A stretch of DNA of 64,000 nt from assembly GCA_009780025.1 (NCBI GenBank), contig WRAV01000006.1, positions 1-64,000 on the forward strand. Reading direction: 5' to 3'. The notes under the pieces are model-generated. The model was not told where the DNA came from and did no database searches. It saw only the letters and a program-made list of their open reading frames with translations. The stretch comes from Oscillospiraceae bacterium. Lineage in GTDB: Bacteria > Bacillota > Clostridia > Oscillospirales > Ruminococcaceae. Both the position numbers and the translations under genes were made by a program. This document shows positions 55,736 through 64,000 of this stretch, one piece after another (positions within the stretch are counted from its first letter, which is position 1; each line of letters begins with the position of its first letter).

Positions 55736-56404
55736 ATGTTTGACGCCCTCAGCCGCACGGTGGCGATAGTTGGCCACTATGGCAGCGGCAAAACCAACTT
55801 ATCTCTCAACTTGGCCCTTGCTCTCAAGGGGCAGGGCAGGCGGGTGGCAATCGCTGACCTGGACGTACTTAACCCATACTTTGGCAGCGGAGTCTTTAAA
55901 GCGCTGGCCGAGCGAGAAGGCTTGCGGGTTATAACTTCCGCGTACGCGGGCTCAACCCTGGATATCCCCGCACTCACCGGTCGGCTGGCTGCCTGCCTCG
56001 GCGGAGAGGATACCATAGTGATCGATGCGGGCGGCGACGGAGACGGTTCTCTGGCCCTGGGCAGCTACGCCCCAATGATTACCCAGGGAGAGTACGATCT
56101 GCTGTTCGTTGTTAATTTTTTTCGCGCGCTTACAAAAACGGCCCGGCAGGCGGCGGATTATCTGCGAGAAATAGAGACTGCCTGCCGGCTTAAAGTTACG
56201 GCGATCGCAAACAACTCCAACCTGGGCGAGCATACAACGCCCCAGGATATATCAGCTTCAATCGAGGAAGCTGCCAAGCTTTGCCAAATCACCCAAAAAC
56301 CCCTGCTGTTCACCAGCATGAGGGACGACATAGCCCGACAGTTTGTGCGACCGGACAATGGTATCTTTCCCGTTAAGGTCTACCCAAAAACCCCATGGGA
56401 GTGA
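55736..56404 (+). CDS. ParA/MinD-like P-loop ATPase-fold protein associated with oxidoreductase cluster
   Basis: 'VAIVGHYGSGKTNLSLNLALALKGQGRRVAIADLDVLNPYFGS'. Confidence 0.88.
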   Translation: MFDALSRTVAIVGHYGSGKTNLSLNLALALKGQGRRVAIADLDVLNPYFGSGVFKALAEREGLRVITSAYAGSTLDIPALTGRLAACLGGEDTIVIDAGGDGDGSLALGSYAPMITQGEYDLLFVVNFFRALTKTARQAADYLREIETACRLKVTAIANNSNLGEHTTPQDISASIEEAAKLCQITQKPLLFTSMRDDIARQFVRPDNGIFPVKVYPKTPWE

Positions 56405-56410
56405 AAAAGA

Positions 56411-56623
56411 ATGGCAAACCGCGTGACTATTGACGAAAGTCTTTGCAAAGGCTGCAGCCTCTGCGTTGTTACCTGTCCCAAAAAAATTATGATGCTAAAC
56501 CGGGAAAAGCTGAACCCCAAGGGCTATAACCCGTCGGTGGTTACCGATATTGGTGCGTGTACAGCCTGTGCCATGTGCGCGATAATCTGCCCGGATAGCG
56601 CTATCAAAGTAGAAAAGGAGTGA
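56411..56623 (+). CDS. 4Fe-4S ferredoxin subunit of 2-oxoacid:ferredoxin oxidoreductase
   Basis: 'CKGCSLCVVTCPKKIM...CTACAMCAIICPDSAI'. Confidence 0.95.
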   Translation: MANRVTIDESLCKGCSLCVVTCPKKIMMLNREKLNPKGYNPSVVTDIGACTACAMCAIICPDSAIKVEKE

Positions 56624-56633
56624 GCGTAAACCC

Positions 56634-57695
56634 ATGCAGCGACTGCTTATGAAGGGCAACGAGGCCATTGCAGAGGCCGCCATAAAAGCTGGGTGCCGCC
56701 ACTTTTTTGGCTACCCGATAACCCCACAAAACGAAGTCTGCGCCTACATGTCAAGACGGATGCCCCAGGTGGAAGGTGTCTTCCTGCAAGCGGAATCGGA
56801 GATAGCGGCTATCAGCATGGTGCTGGGCGCAAGTGCCGCCGGCGCCCGGGCGATGACCTCGTCTTCTTCCCCAGGTATTTCCCTTAAAACTGAGGGGCTT
56901 TCTTACATAGCCGGGAGCGATTTGCCCGCGCTTATCGTGAACGTTCAGCGGGGCGGGCCGGGTCTGGGCACTATACAACCCGCTCAGTCCGACTACAACC
57001 AGGCCACAAAAGCCCCCGGCCACGGGGACTTGCGCCTGCTCGTCTTCGCGCCGTCAACCGTGCAAGAGATGGTGGACTGCGTATTTGAAACATTCGACCT
57101 GACCGAAAAATACCGTATGCCCGGTATGCTCCTCTGCGACGGACTGTTGGGGCAGATGATGGAGCCGGTCATTTTCCCGGAGGTGGAGGTTACCCCCTCC
57201 GAAAAGCCCTGGGCTCTCACCGGCCACGGGGACAAGCGCCAGCCAAACATAATCACTTCCCTCAATCTTGACCCGGAACTTTCCCAGAGCGCAAACCTTG
57301 CTCGCTTTGAGCGGTATGCCGAAATCGAAAAGACCCAGGCAAGAGCCGAAAGTTTGATGACCGAGGACGCCGACATAGTGGTTGTAGCCTACGGCGCTTG
57401 CGCGAGAATCGCGCGCAGCGCGGTGAGCGCCGCACGCGCCGAGGGGATAAAAGCCGGTATGCTGCGGCCAATAACTGTCTGGCCATTCCCCACACAGCAG
57501 ATTTTGGCGGCCGGTAAAAGCGCGAAGGCTCTGCTGGCGGTGGAGATGAGCATGGGCCAGATGGTGCATGATGTGCGCACAGCAGTCCAGTTCAAGAAGC
57601 CGGTGCACTTTTTTGGCCGCACAGGCGGAGTTGTGCCCACTCCAAACGAAGTGCTTGAGCAGCTTAAAATTATTGACGGGGGGCTAAAGGCGTGA
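56634..57695 (+). CDS. vorB: 2-oxoacid:ferredoxin oxidoreductase alpha subunit (VorB-like)
   Basis: 'MKGNEAIAEAAIKAGCRHFFGYPITPQNEV', 'GARAMTSSSSPGISLKTEGLSYIAGSDLPALIVNVQRGGPGLGTIQPAQSDY'. Confidence 0.93.
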   Translation: MQRLLMKGNEAIAEAAIKAGCRHFFGYPITPQNEVCAYMSRRMPQVEGVFLQAESEIAAISMVLGASAAGARAMTSSSSPGISLKTEGLSYIAGSDLPALIVNVQRGGPGLGTIQPAQSDYNQATKAPGHGDLRLLVFAPSTVQEMVDCVFETFDLTEKYRMPGMLLCDGLLGQMMEPVIFPEVEVTPSEKPWALTGHGDKRQPNIITSLNLDPELSQSANLARFERYAEIEKTQARAESLMTEDADIVVVAYGACARIARSAVSAARAEGIKAGMLRPITVWPFPTQQILAAGKSAKALLAVEMSMGQMVHDVRTAVQFKKPVHFFGRTGGVVPTPNEVLEQLKIIDGGLKA

Positions 57696-58447
57696 AGGTA
57701 ATATATGAAAAGTCCCCAATGCTCAAAGACGCGCCCCTCAGTTATTGCCCCGGGTGTACCCACGGCATTATCCACAAGCTGGTGGCGGAGAGCATCCACG
57801 AGCTGGGCGCTGGTGGCCGGGCTATAGGAGTATCGCCGGTTGGGTGCGCGGTTTTGGCCTACAACTTCTTTAACTGCGATATGGTTCAGGCCCCACATGG
57901 GCGGGCCCCCGCCTTGGCCACCGGGATGGCTAGGGTTCACCCCGGCCATGTTATCTTCACATACCAAGGGGACGGCGACCTTGCCGCTATAGGCACCGCC
58001 GAGACCATACACGCCGCCTGCCGTGGAGAGAACATCGTAGTAATTTTCGTCAACAATGCTATTTACGGGATGACAGGTGGGCAGATGGCTCCCACCACAA
58101 TTGCCGGACAGACAACACAGACTTCGCCTTATGGCCGGGACGTGGTCAGTGCCGGACACCCCGTTCGTGTCTGTGAGATGCTGGCCACTCAAGAGGGCAC
58201 AACCTACGCCGAGCGGGTGGCGGTACACAGCGTGCCGCACATTCGCAAGGCCAAAAAAGCAATCAAAAAGGCTTTTGAGTACCAGACCCAGGGGCGGGGC
58301 TTCTCCATCGTTGAACTGCTCTCCACCTGCCCAACTAACTGGGGGCTTTCCCCGGTTGAGTCGCTGGCGTGGGTTGAGGAGAACATGATTCCCCAGTACC
58401 CATTGGGTGTCTTCAAAGACAAGTACGCAGGGGAGGTGGCTCGGTAA
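57692..58447 (+). CDS. 2-oxoacid:ferredoxin oxidoreductase beta (TPP) subunit
   Basis: 'YCPGCTHGIIHKLVAE', 'FTYQGDGDLAAIGTAETIHAACRGENIVVIFVNNAIYGMTGGQMAPTT'. Confidence 0.94.
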   Translation: MKVIYEKSPMLKDAPLSYCPGCTHGIIHKLVAESIHELGAGGRAIGVSPVGCAVLAYNFFNCDMVQAPHGRAPALATGMARVHPGHVIFTYQGDGDLAAIGTAETIHAACRGENIVVIFVNNAIYGMTGGQMAPTTIAGQTTQTSPYGRDVVSAGHPVRVCEMLATQEGTTYAERVAVHSVPHIRKAKKAIKKAFEYQTQGRGFSIVELLSTCPTNWGLSPVESLAWVEENMIPQYPLGVFKDKYAGEVAR

Positions 58448-58977
58448 TGACTAATTTTAGCGCTATATTCGCCGGTTTTGGCGGGCAGGGCGTGCTGTTT
58501 ATGGGCAAGGTCACCGCCTATGTGGGGCTACTGCTGGGCAAAGAAGTCTCATGGATGCCCTCTTACGGCCCGGAGATGCGCGGTGGCACCGCAAACTGTA
58601 GCGTCTGCATTTCAGACACACCGATAGGCTCCCCGGTTGTCACAGAGCCGGACGCCCTGGTGGCGATGAATTTGCCATCATATGATAAGTTCCTGCACTC
58701 GGTAAAGCCGGGGGGACTGCTTATCTACGACGACAGTATGTTTAAGCCGGCAGCCAGCCGGGACGACATAAGGGCGTTTGCCTTGCCGGCCACCGCCCTG
58801 GCAAGTGAAGAGGGCCTGGGCGGCATTGCCAACATGATTATGCTTGGGAGAACGTTAAAGGAGGCCGGTCTTGCGGGCCTTGAGATAATCGAACAGGCGA
58901 TAGAAAAATCCGTGCCCAGCTCCAAGCCGGGAATGATAGAGCACAACCTGCGCGCCCTCAAGTTGGGGATGAACTAG
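58447..58977 (+). CDS. 2-oxoacid:acceptor oxidoreductase gamma subunit
   Basis: 'FAGFGGQGVLFMGKVTAYVGLLLGKEVSWMPSYGPEMRGGTANCSVCISD'. Confidence 0.94.
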   Translation: MTNFSAIFAGFGGQGVLFMGKVTAYVGLLLGKEVSWMPSYGPEMRGGTANCSVCISDTPIGSPVVTEPDALVAMNLPSYDKFLHSVKPGGLLIYDDSMFKPAASRDDIRAFALPATALASEEGLGGIANMIMLGRTLKEAGLAGLEIIEQAIEKSVPSSKPGMIEHNLRALKLGMN

Positions 58978-58998
58978 CGGCAAAGTTGCAACATACAA

Positions 58999-59033
58999 AC
59001 CGAGCATACCGGGCTTTGCGGTATGCTCGTGTT
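58999..59033. terminator. Hairpin after the VOR cluster
   Basis: cgagcatacc-gggctttgc-ggtatgctcg. Confidence 0.6.
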
Positions 59034-59050
59034 GGTTTAGGGGGACTGAG

Positions 59051-62000
59051 ATGCTGAGCTTCATACTGGGAGTTGCCGGGGCAGGAAAGACAACCCTGCT
59101 ACTAGAGCACTTGAAACTGGCGGCCCAGAGCGGCGGGCGAGTGGTCCTGCTTGTGCCGGAGCAATACTCATTTGAGGCTGAGTTGGCCGTGCAAAAAGTT
59201 CTGGGTCCTATGGTCGCCTTGGGGGTGGAGGTGCTGAGCTTTACCCGCCTGTGCAACAGCATTTTTCGCGAGCTGGGTGGGATATCAAACGCGAATATCA
59301 CTCAGACGGGGCGCTATCTGCTGCTTTCGCTGGCGACCTCCGAGCTGCGGGAACACCTACGCGTCTACCGAAAAAACGCCGGTTCTCCCGCCTTTCTGGA
59401 GATGCTTGCAACGGCCATATCCGAGCTAAAAACTGCGGGTATATCGCCGAGCCGGCTGGAAGAAGTCGCCCGCGGGTGTGACCCAGACACCCCACTAAGC
59501 GAAAAGCTGGGCGACCTTTCGGCCATTTACGCCGCCTTTCAGGCTATGGTCGAAGAAGGCTACACCGACCCGGACGACGATCTCATCCGCGCTTGCCGGC
59601 TGCTGAGGGAGGGCAACCACCTTGCGGGGGCACAGGTTTTCGTGGACGGCTTTACCACATTTATGGCCGGAGAGTTTGAGCTGCTGTCCTTACTGATCGG
59701 ACGGGCAAGGTCGGCGACTTTTGCCATCACCGCCGACGGCCTGCACGACGACCAAGAGGGTGTGGGTGTGTTCTCCCCGGCTAAGCAGGCAATGCGCCGG
59801 CTGATTCGCCTGGCCAGAGCTCAAGGGGTAGAGGTGACCACCCCGACAGTGCTGGCCGAACCTCACCGATACAAGTCCCCCGAACTTGCTCACATTTCTA
59901 CGGCTTTCCACTTGCGGGAGGCGGAGGAGTTCCCCAAAAAGCCGGAGGCTATCGCGTACTACCGGGCTCCAGACCCATATCGGGAGATCCAGTGGGTGGC
60001 GGCGAGCATAGCGAGGCTTGTGCGGGAAGAGGGGCTGCGCTACCGGGATATCGCCGTGATAGCCCGGGAGACCGGCCCCTATCTCCACACGATCGAGAGC
60101 GTCTTTCTGCGTGAGGGCATACCGTTTTTCACAGATGCCCGACGGGAGGTCGAGAACATGCCGTTGGCCGGTGGGCTGCTTGCCGCCCTGGAAGCCGTAC
60201 GCGGCAATCTAGATAGTCAGGCGGTGCTGGCCTACGCAAAGAATCCGCTGGCCGGTTTTGTTCTCGACGAGCTCGCCGCACTGGAAAACTACTGCTACAT
60301 CTGGTCAATACGCGGTAAACTTTGGGAGGTGCCCTGGCAGAACAACCCGCGAGGGATGTCCGGCGCATTGACAGACGACAACCGCGCCGAGCTTGCGCGG
60401 CTGAACACGCTGCGGGAAGCGATTATTGCACCGCTGCTTATATTGCGTGAAGGGCTGCGAGGGTGCGACGGCAAGGGCTTCGCAACAGTTGTCTGCGATT
60501 TTCTGGAGCGCATATCCGCGGGGGAAAACCTTGCCGCTTTCGCGGACGCCATGCCCCAGGGCCAGCGGGAGACTTTCCTGGATGAAAGTGCCCAGCTCTG
60601 GGAAAGTCTTATGGAGATTCTCGATGTCTTTGCTGGGGCGCTTGGCGGGGCTGCACTGCCCGGCCACAGGTTTGTTGAGCTTCTACGTCTATCCCTCAGC
60701 TGCGCCGAAATAGCTCTGCGCCCGCAAACCCTTGACGAAGTGCTGGTAGGAAAGGCTGACCGGGTGCGGCCGGGTGCGGTAAAGGCTGTGTTTGTAATTG
60801 GCGCGGCGCAGGGTCAGTTCCCACCAGAGCAGGTGGGGCACGGAATCTTTACCGACGGGGAGCGCCAGGAGATGATTGAGCTGGGCGCGCAGATTGGGCC
60901 TCCGGCCTTTTCCCGGGCAATACTCGAGCGGCTTTATTGTTACCACGCGCTGACATTGGCCTCTAACAAACTTTTTGTTAGCCTGCCAAACATAAAGGCG
61001 GGCGGCGAGCCCTGTCATCCCTCCTGGCTGATAACCCGGCTGTTCGAGCTCTTCCCGCAGATTGAGGAAACTCGCCCCGACACGCTGGACACAGTCTACA
61101 GCATAGGCGGGGTTTGGGAGGCCTTGGCCGACATCTACAGGGAGGACAGCCCACAAACATCAACTTTGCTGCAGCTGTTGGGCGAGGACGCCAAGCCTCA
61201 GTTGGCGCGGCTTGAGGGCGCCGCCTTCAAAAATGCGCGGGGGATAGCCGACCCGCAACTTGCAAAGCAGCTGTTTGGGGAGCGGATAACCCTTTCGCCC
61301 TCGCGGGTGGAGAGGTACCACCGCTGTGCTTTCAGCTATTTTGCCCGGGACGGCCTGCGACTTCGCCGCCGGGAGCGGGTGGAGTTCAACCCCCTGGAGG
61401 CTGGCAGTGTGCTGCACCATGTACTCCAGGTGATGACCCAGCGCTATGGCAAAGCCCTCTTTCAGCTGCCCAGCCGTCAGCTGAAAGAGGAGGTGCGGCA
61501 GATAATCGAGGGTTATCTCAGCGAGCGGGTCGAGCAAATGCAGGCTCTGCCCAACCGCTTCCGCTATTTGTTTGAGCGGTTGAGCGATACCCTTGTCCGA
61601 TTGTTGCGCAGACTGGGGGAAGAGTTTAGCCAGAGCGAGTACGTACCCGTAGCATTTGAACTACCTATCTCCAGTCAATTAGGTGAAGTTGAGCGGGTAC
61701 GCCCACTAGAGCTACTCACCGCTGACGGAGTGCGGGTCTGTGTAGAGGGCGTGGTCGATCGGGTAGACGTAATGGAACGCGGTGAGCACCGGTATGTTCG
61801 GGTGGTAGACTACAAGTCCGGGGGCAAGCAGTTCCGGCTGGACGACGTGGTCTGCGGGCTGAACATGCAGATGCTGCTCTACCTATTTACTATCTCCGAA
61901 AACGGAGAGGGCGCGCTGGGTGGTGGGCTTCCGGCAGGGGTGCTCTACATGCCGGTGCAGGGCAAGTATGTCAGCGTCGGGCGGGAGATAGACGAGAGCA

Positions 62001-62392
62001 AAGTCTCCGAGCTCGCGGCACGCCAGTGGAAAATGAGCGGCCTGCTTCTAGAGGACGAGGAGAGTCTGCGCGGCATGGAAAAGGAACTTGGCGGCGTCTT
62101 CATCCCCGCCAAGTTGAGTAAGGACGGATTAGATGGTCGCGGGGCTCTGGCCGGCAAGGCCGAGATGGGCCGCCTTTCCCGCAAGGTGCGCGAGCTTATC
62201 GCCGAAATGGCAGGTTGCCTTACCCGGGGTGCACTGCCCGCCCGGCCGTTGCGCAGTGGGGACTTCGACCCCTGTGCCTACTGCGAGATGGGCTCGCTCT
62301 GCGGGTTTGAGCAGGGGGATGAGCAGGGTAGCGTGCCGGTGCTGGATAATGATAAGGTGCTGGCGATGTTGGGGGAGGAAGATGATGAGTAG
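59051..62392 (+). CDS. addB: ATP-dependent helicase/deoxyribonuclease subunit B
   Basis: 'FILGVAGAGKTTLLLEHL', 'LVPEQYSFEAELAVQ', C-terminal nuclease 'VVDYKSGGKQFRLDDVVCGLNMQMLLYLF' and FeS cysteines 'DPCAYCEMGSLCGF'. Confidence 0.95.
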   Translation: MLSFILGVAGAGKTTLLLEHLKLAAQSGGRVVLLVPEQYSFEAELAVQKVLGPMVALGVEVLSFTRLCNSIFRELGGISNANITQTGRYLLLSLATSELREHLRVYRKNAGSPAFLEMLATAISELKTAGISPSRLEEVARGCDPDTPLSEKLGDLSAIYAAFQAMVEEGYTDPDDDLIRACRLLREGNHLAGAQVFVDGFTTFMAGEFELLSLLIGRARSATFAITADGLHDDQEGVGVFSPAKQAMRRLIRLARAQGVEVTTPTVLAEPHRYKSPELAHISTAFHLREAEEFPKKPEAIAYYRAPDPYREIQWVAASIARLVREEGLRYRDIAVIARETGPYLHTIESVFLREGIPFFTDARREVENMPLAGGLLAALEAVRGNLDSQAVLAYAKNPLAGFVLDELAALENYCYIWSIRGKLWEVPWQNNPRGMSGALTDDNRAELARLNTLREAIIAPLLILREGLRGCDGKGFATVVCDFLERISAGENLAAFADAMPQGQRETFLDESAQLWESLMEILDVFAGALGGAALPGHRFVELLRLSLSCAEIALRPQTLDEVLVGKADRVRPGAVKAVFVIGAAQGQFPPEQVGHGIFTDGERQEMIELGAQIGPPAFSRAILERLYCYHALTLASNKLFVSLPNIKAGGEPCHPSWLITRLFELFPQIEETRPDTLDTVYSIGGVWEALADIYREDSPQTSTLLQLLGEDAKPQLARLEGAAFKNARGIADPQLAKQLFGERITLSPSRVERYHRCAFSYFARDGLRLRRRERVEFNPLEAGSVLHHVLQVMTQRYGKALFQLPSRQLKEEVRQIIEGYLSERVEQMQALPNRFRYLFERLSDTLVRLLRRLGEEFSQSEYVPVAFELPISSQLGEVERVRPLELLTADGVRVCVEGVVDRVDVMERGEHRYVRVVDYKSGGKQFRLDDVVCGLNMQMLLYLFTISENGEGALGGGLPAGVLYMPVQGKYVSVGREIDESKVSELAARQWKMSGLLLEDEESLRGMEKELGGVFIPAKLSKDGLDGRGALAGKAEMGRLSRKVRELIAEMAGCLTRGALPARPLRSGDFDPCAYCEMGSLCGFEQGDEQGSVPVLDNDKVLAMLGEEDDE

Positions 62393-63377
62393 GATAAGAA
62401 TGGTTGTAATCATTGCGTTGGTGGTTGTTATATTACTTGCGGGGTGCTCCATAGAAGAGAGAAAAAATATTCCAGATCACGGCCATGCCCCACCGGTGGG
62501 TTTAGGTTTTGATTCTGTTAAAGAATTTCATAATTTTTTGATTTCAACAAGAGCAATTGCAAACAGCGGAATCATACTGAGGAACCTGGGTGCTTCTCAA
62601 GACCAGCGAACCGCGATTGATATATTGGAATTACACTATCTGGAGCGTCATTATATACCATCATGGCTGCCAGAAGGGTTTAGGCTACGCGGTAGCGGTA
62701 TAGGTGTTAGCGCTAGTGGTGTTGGCACTAGGAATAGGGGTGTTTTCTATTTTTTTATTACAGACGACTATGATTCTAGCCATGGCGACGAACACAGAAT
62801 TATGTTCTCATGGTACACAGGAGCTATAAGCGCAGAGGCTTATATGGATAACATTATTAGAATCTTTGGCCTTAGACCTGCTGATGGGGTTGGGGGCTTG
62901 TATTACTACGATTACTATACTTACAGATTTGTCCTTATGAGAGATTATCGTTGGCTCCAAGATAATTATGTGTTTAGGCTAAATATACCCTTGCGGTTTG
63001 CAGACGAATATGGCGAAGCTTTGGTAAATGAGCTGGTCATGAACTCCGCGCTGGCGGTGGAGCTTGTAGATGGTGAATATTACGTAGAGCCAACAGGTAT
63101 TGAAATTGTTGCTTCGGTTTTGTTGGATATAGAGGTCGGTGGAACGCTTGAACTGACAGCAAACGTCTCGCCGGCCGACGCCACCCTTAACGCGGTAATC
63201 TGGAGTTCGAGCGACAGCAGTGTCGCAGTTGTAACTCAGGAAGGTGTTGTAACAAGGGTCGGCCAAGGGAGCGCGACCATAACCGCGAGGTCACTGGTCA
63301 ACAGCGACATAAGGGCAACTTTTGAGCTGGGTGGCGGGATAACTGGCGGTTATGTTGGGGATGAAGACAATGAGTAA
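62385..63377 (+). CDS. Lipoprotein with C-terminal Big_2 (Ig-like) domain
   Basis: ATG 62385 overlapping addB stop, RBS gggggagg; 'VVILLAGCSIEE' lipobox; 'DIEVGGTLELTANVSPADATLNAVIWSSSDSSVAVVTQEGVVTRVGQGSATITA'. Confidence 0.85.
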   Translation: MSRIRMVVIIALVVVILLAGCSIEERKNIPDHGHAPPVGLGFDSVKEFHNFLISTRAIANSGIILRNLGASQDQRTAIDILELHYLERHYIPSWLPEGFRLRGSGIGVSASGVGTRNRGVFYFFITDDYDSSHGDEHRIMFSWYTGAISAEAYMDNIIRIFGLRPADGVGGLYYYDYYTYRFVLMRDYRWLQDNYVFRLNIPLRFADEYGEALVNELVMNSALAVELVDGEYYVEPTGIEIVASVLLDIEVGGTLELTANVSPADATLNAVIWSSSDSSVAVVTQEGVVTRVGQGSATITARSLVNSDIRATFELGGGITGGYVGDEDNE

Positions 63378-64000
63378 CTGGACGGCACCCCAACAAGACG
63401 CCATAGATGCCCGCCGTGGGCCCATACTTGTCAGCGCGGCTGCCGGTAGCGGCAAAACCTCGGTGCTGGTCGAGCGTGCAGTCCGGCTGATGTTGGATGA
63501 TGAAAACCCGATACCCGCCGACCGCCTGCTGATAGTCACCTTCACAAACGCGGCTGCCGGAGAGATGAAGGAGCGTATCTCCCGCCGGTTGGGCGACCTT
63601 GCCCGCCAAAACCCCGGAGACCTGTGCATTACACGCCAACAAGCCCTGATGGGCGGCGCGAGTATCGGCACTATACACTCGTTCTGCCTCGAGCTTATCC
63701 GGCAGAACTTCCAAGATCTGCCGATCTCCCAGGACTTTGTGCTGGCCGGGGAAGGGGAGCTCGAGCTGCTGCGCCAGGAGTGTGCCGGCGAGGTCATCGA
63801 GGATTTTTACGCCAGGGGAGGCGCTGATTTTCTCGCGCTGGTCGAGCTGCTCTCCACCAGCCGGGACGACGGACAGCTTACCCGCACCCTGCTGCGCCTG
63901 TACGACTTTGCCCGCTCCCACCCGTTCTACCTGGGATGGCTGGCGGAGACTGAGCAGCTTTACCACGATTCGCCGCCCATCGAGGAGACGGCGTGGGGGC
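63370..64000 (+). CDS. addA: ATP-dependent helicase/nuclease subunit A, 5' part (truncated by window end)
   Basis: 'MSNWTAPQQDAIDARRGPILVSAAAGSGKTSVLVERAVRLML...LLIVTFTNAAAGEMKERI...IGTIHSFCLELIRQNF'; open to window end. Confidence 0.95.
   Translation, partial: MSNWTAPQQDAIDARRGPILVSAAAGSGKTSVLVERAVRLMLDDENPIPADRLLIVTFTNAAAGEMKERISRRLGDLARQNPGDLCITRQQALMGGASIGTIHSFCLELIRQNFQDLPISQDFVLAGEGELELLRQECAGEVIEDFYARGGADFLALVELLSTSRDDGQLTRTLLRLYDFARSHPFYLGWLAETEQLYHDSPPIEETAWG

Noticed and set aside
54984-55736. 250-aa antisense ORF opposite ackA
   Set aside because: Ser/Pro/Arg-rich shadow of a well-supported acetate kinase gene.
1-64000. CRISPR arrays, rRNA operons, intact prophage
   Set aside because: No regularly spaced identical repeats, rRNA motifs or phage structural gene clusters were noticed on reading the sequence.

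Overview
The window looks like a chromosomal segment of a spore-forming anaerobic Firmicute: spo0A and spoIVB, a 2-oxoacid:ferredoxin oxidoreductase cluster, RnfC/D and addB/addA are all present. Bases 1-8.1 kb look like a decayed mobile or accessory island. It holds a C-terminal fragment of a large serine recombinase, an AbrB-like regulator, a two-gene membrane operon of unknown function with a C11-A6 slippage-prone tract, a lipoprotein that appears built from a relaxase C-terminus, and a two-gene cassette (internally duplicated unknown protein + flotillin) bracketed by diverged direct repeats. The remainder is mostly metabolic and transport genes: TRAP transporter with aminotransferase and sugar isomerase, larA, APC permeases, an ABC sugar importer next to a two-component system, and acetate kinase + VOR. 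Unusual items are interspersed: a three-gene unknown cassette (16.0-17.95 kb), a very large alpha-2-macroglobulin-like protein that cannot form a thioester, a radical SAM maturase with an apparent CTG start and a lipoprotein-like partner, an orphan RnfC-RnfD pair with a small membrane cytochrome-like protein, a response regulator carrying a perfect 24-bp tandem duplication, a start-site-sequestering hairpin before an ABC solute-binding protein, and a lipoprotein gene wedged between addB and addA. No CRISPR array, rRNA or intact prophage was seen. All family assignments come from reading motifs, without database searches.
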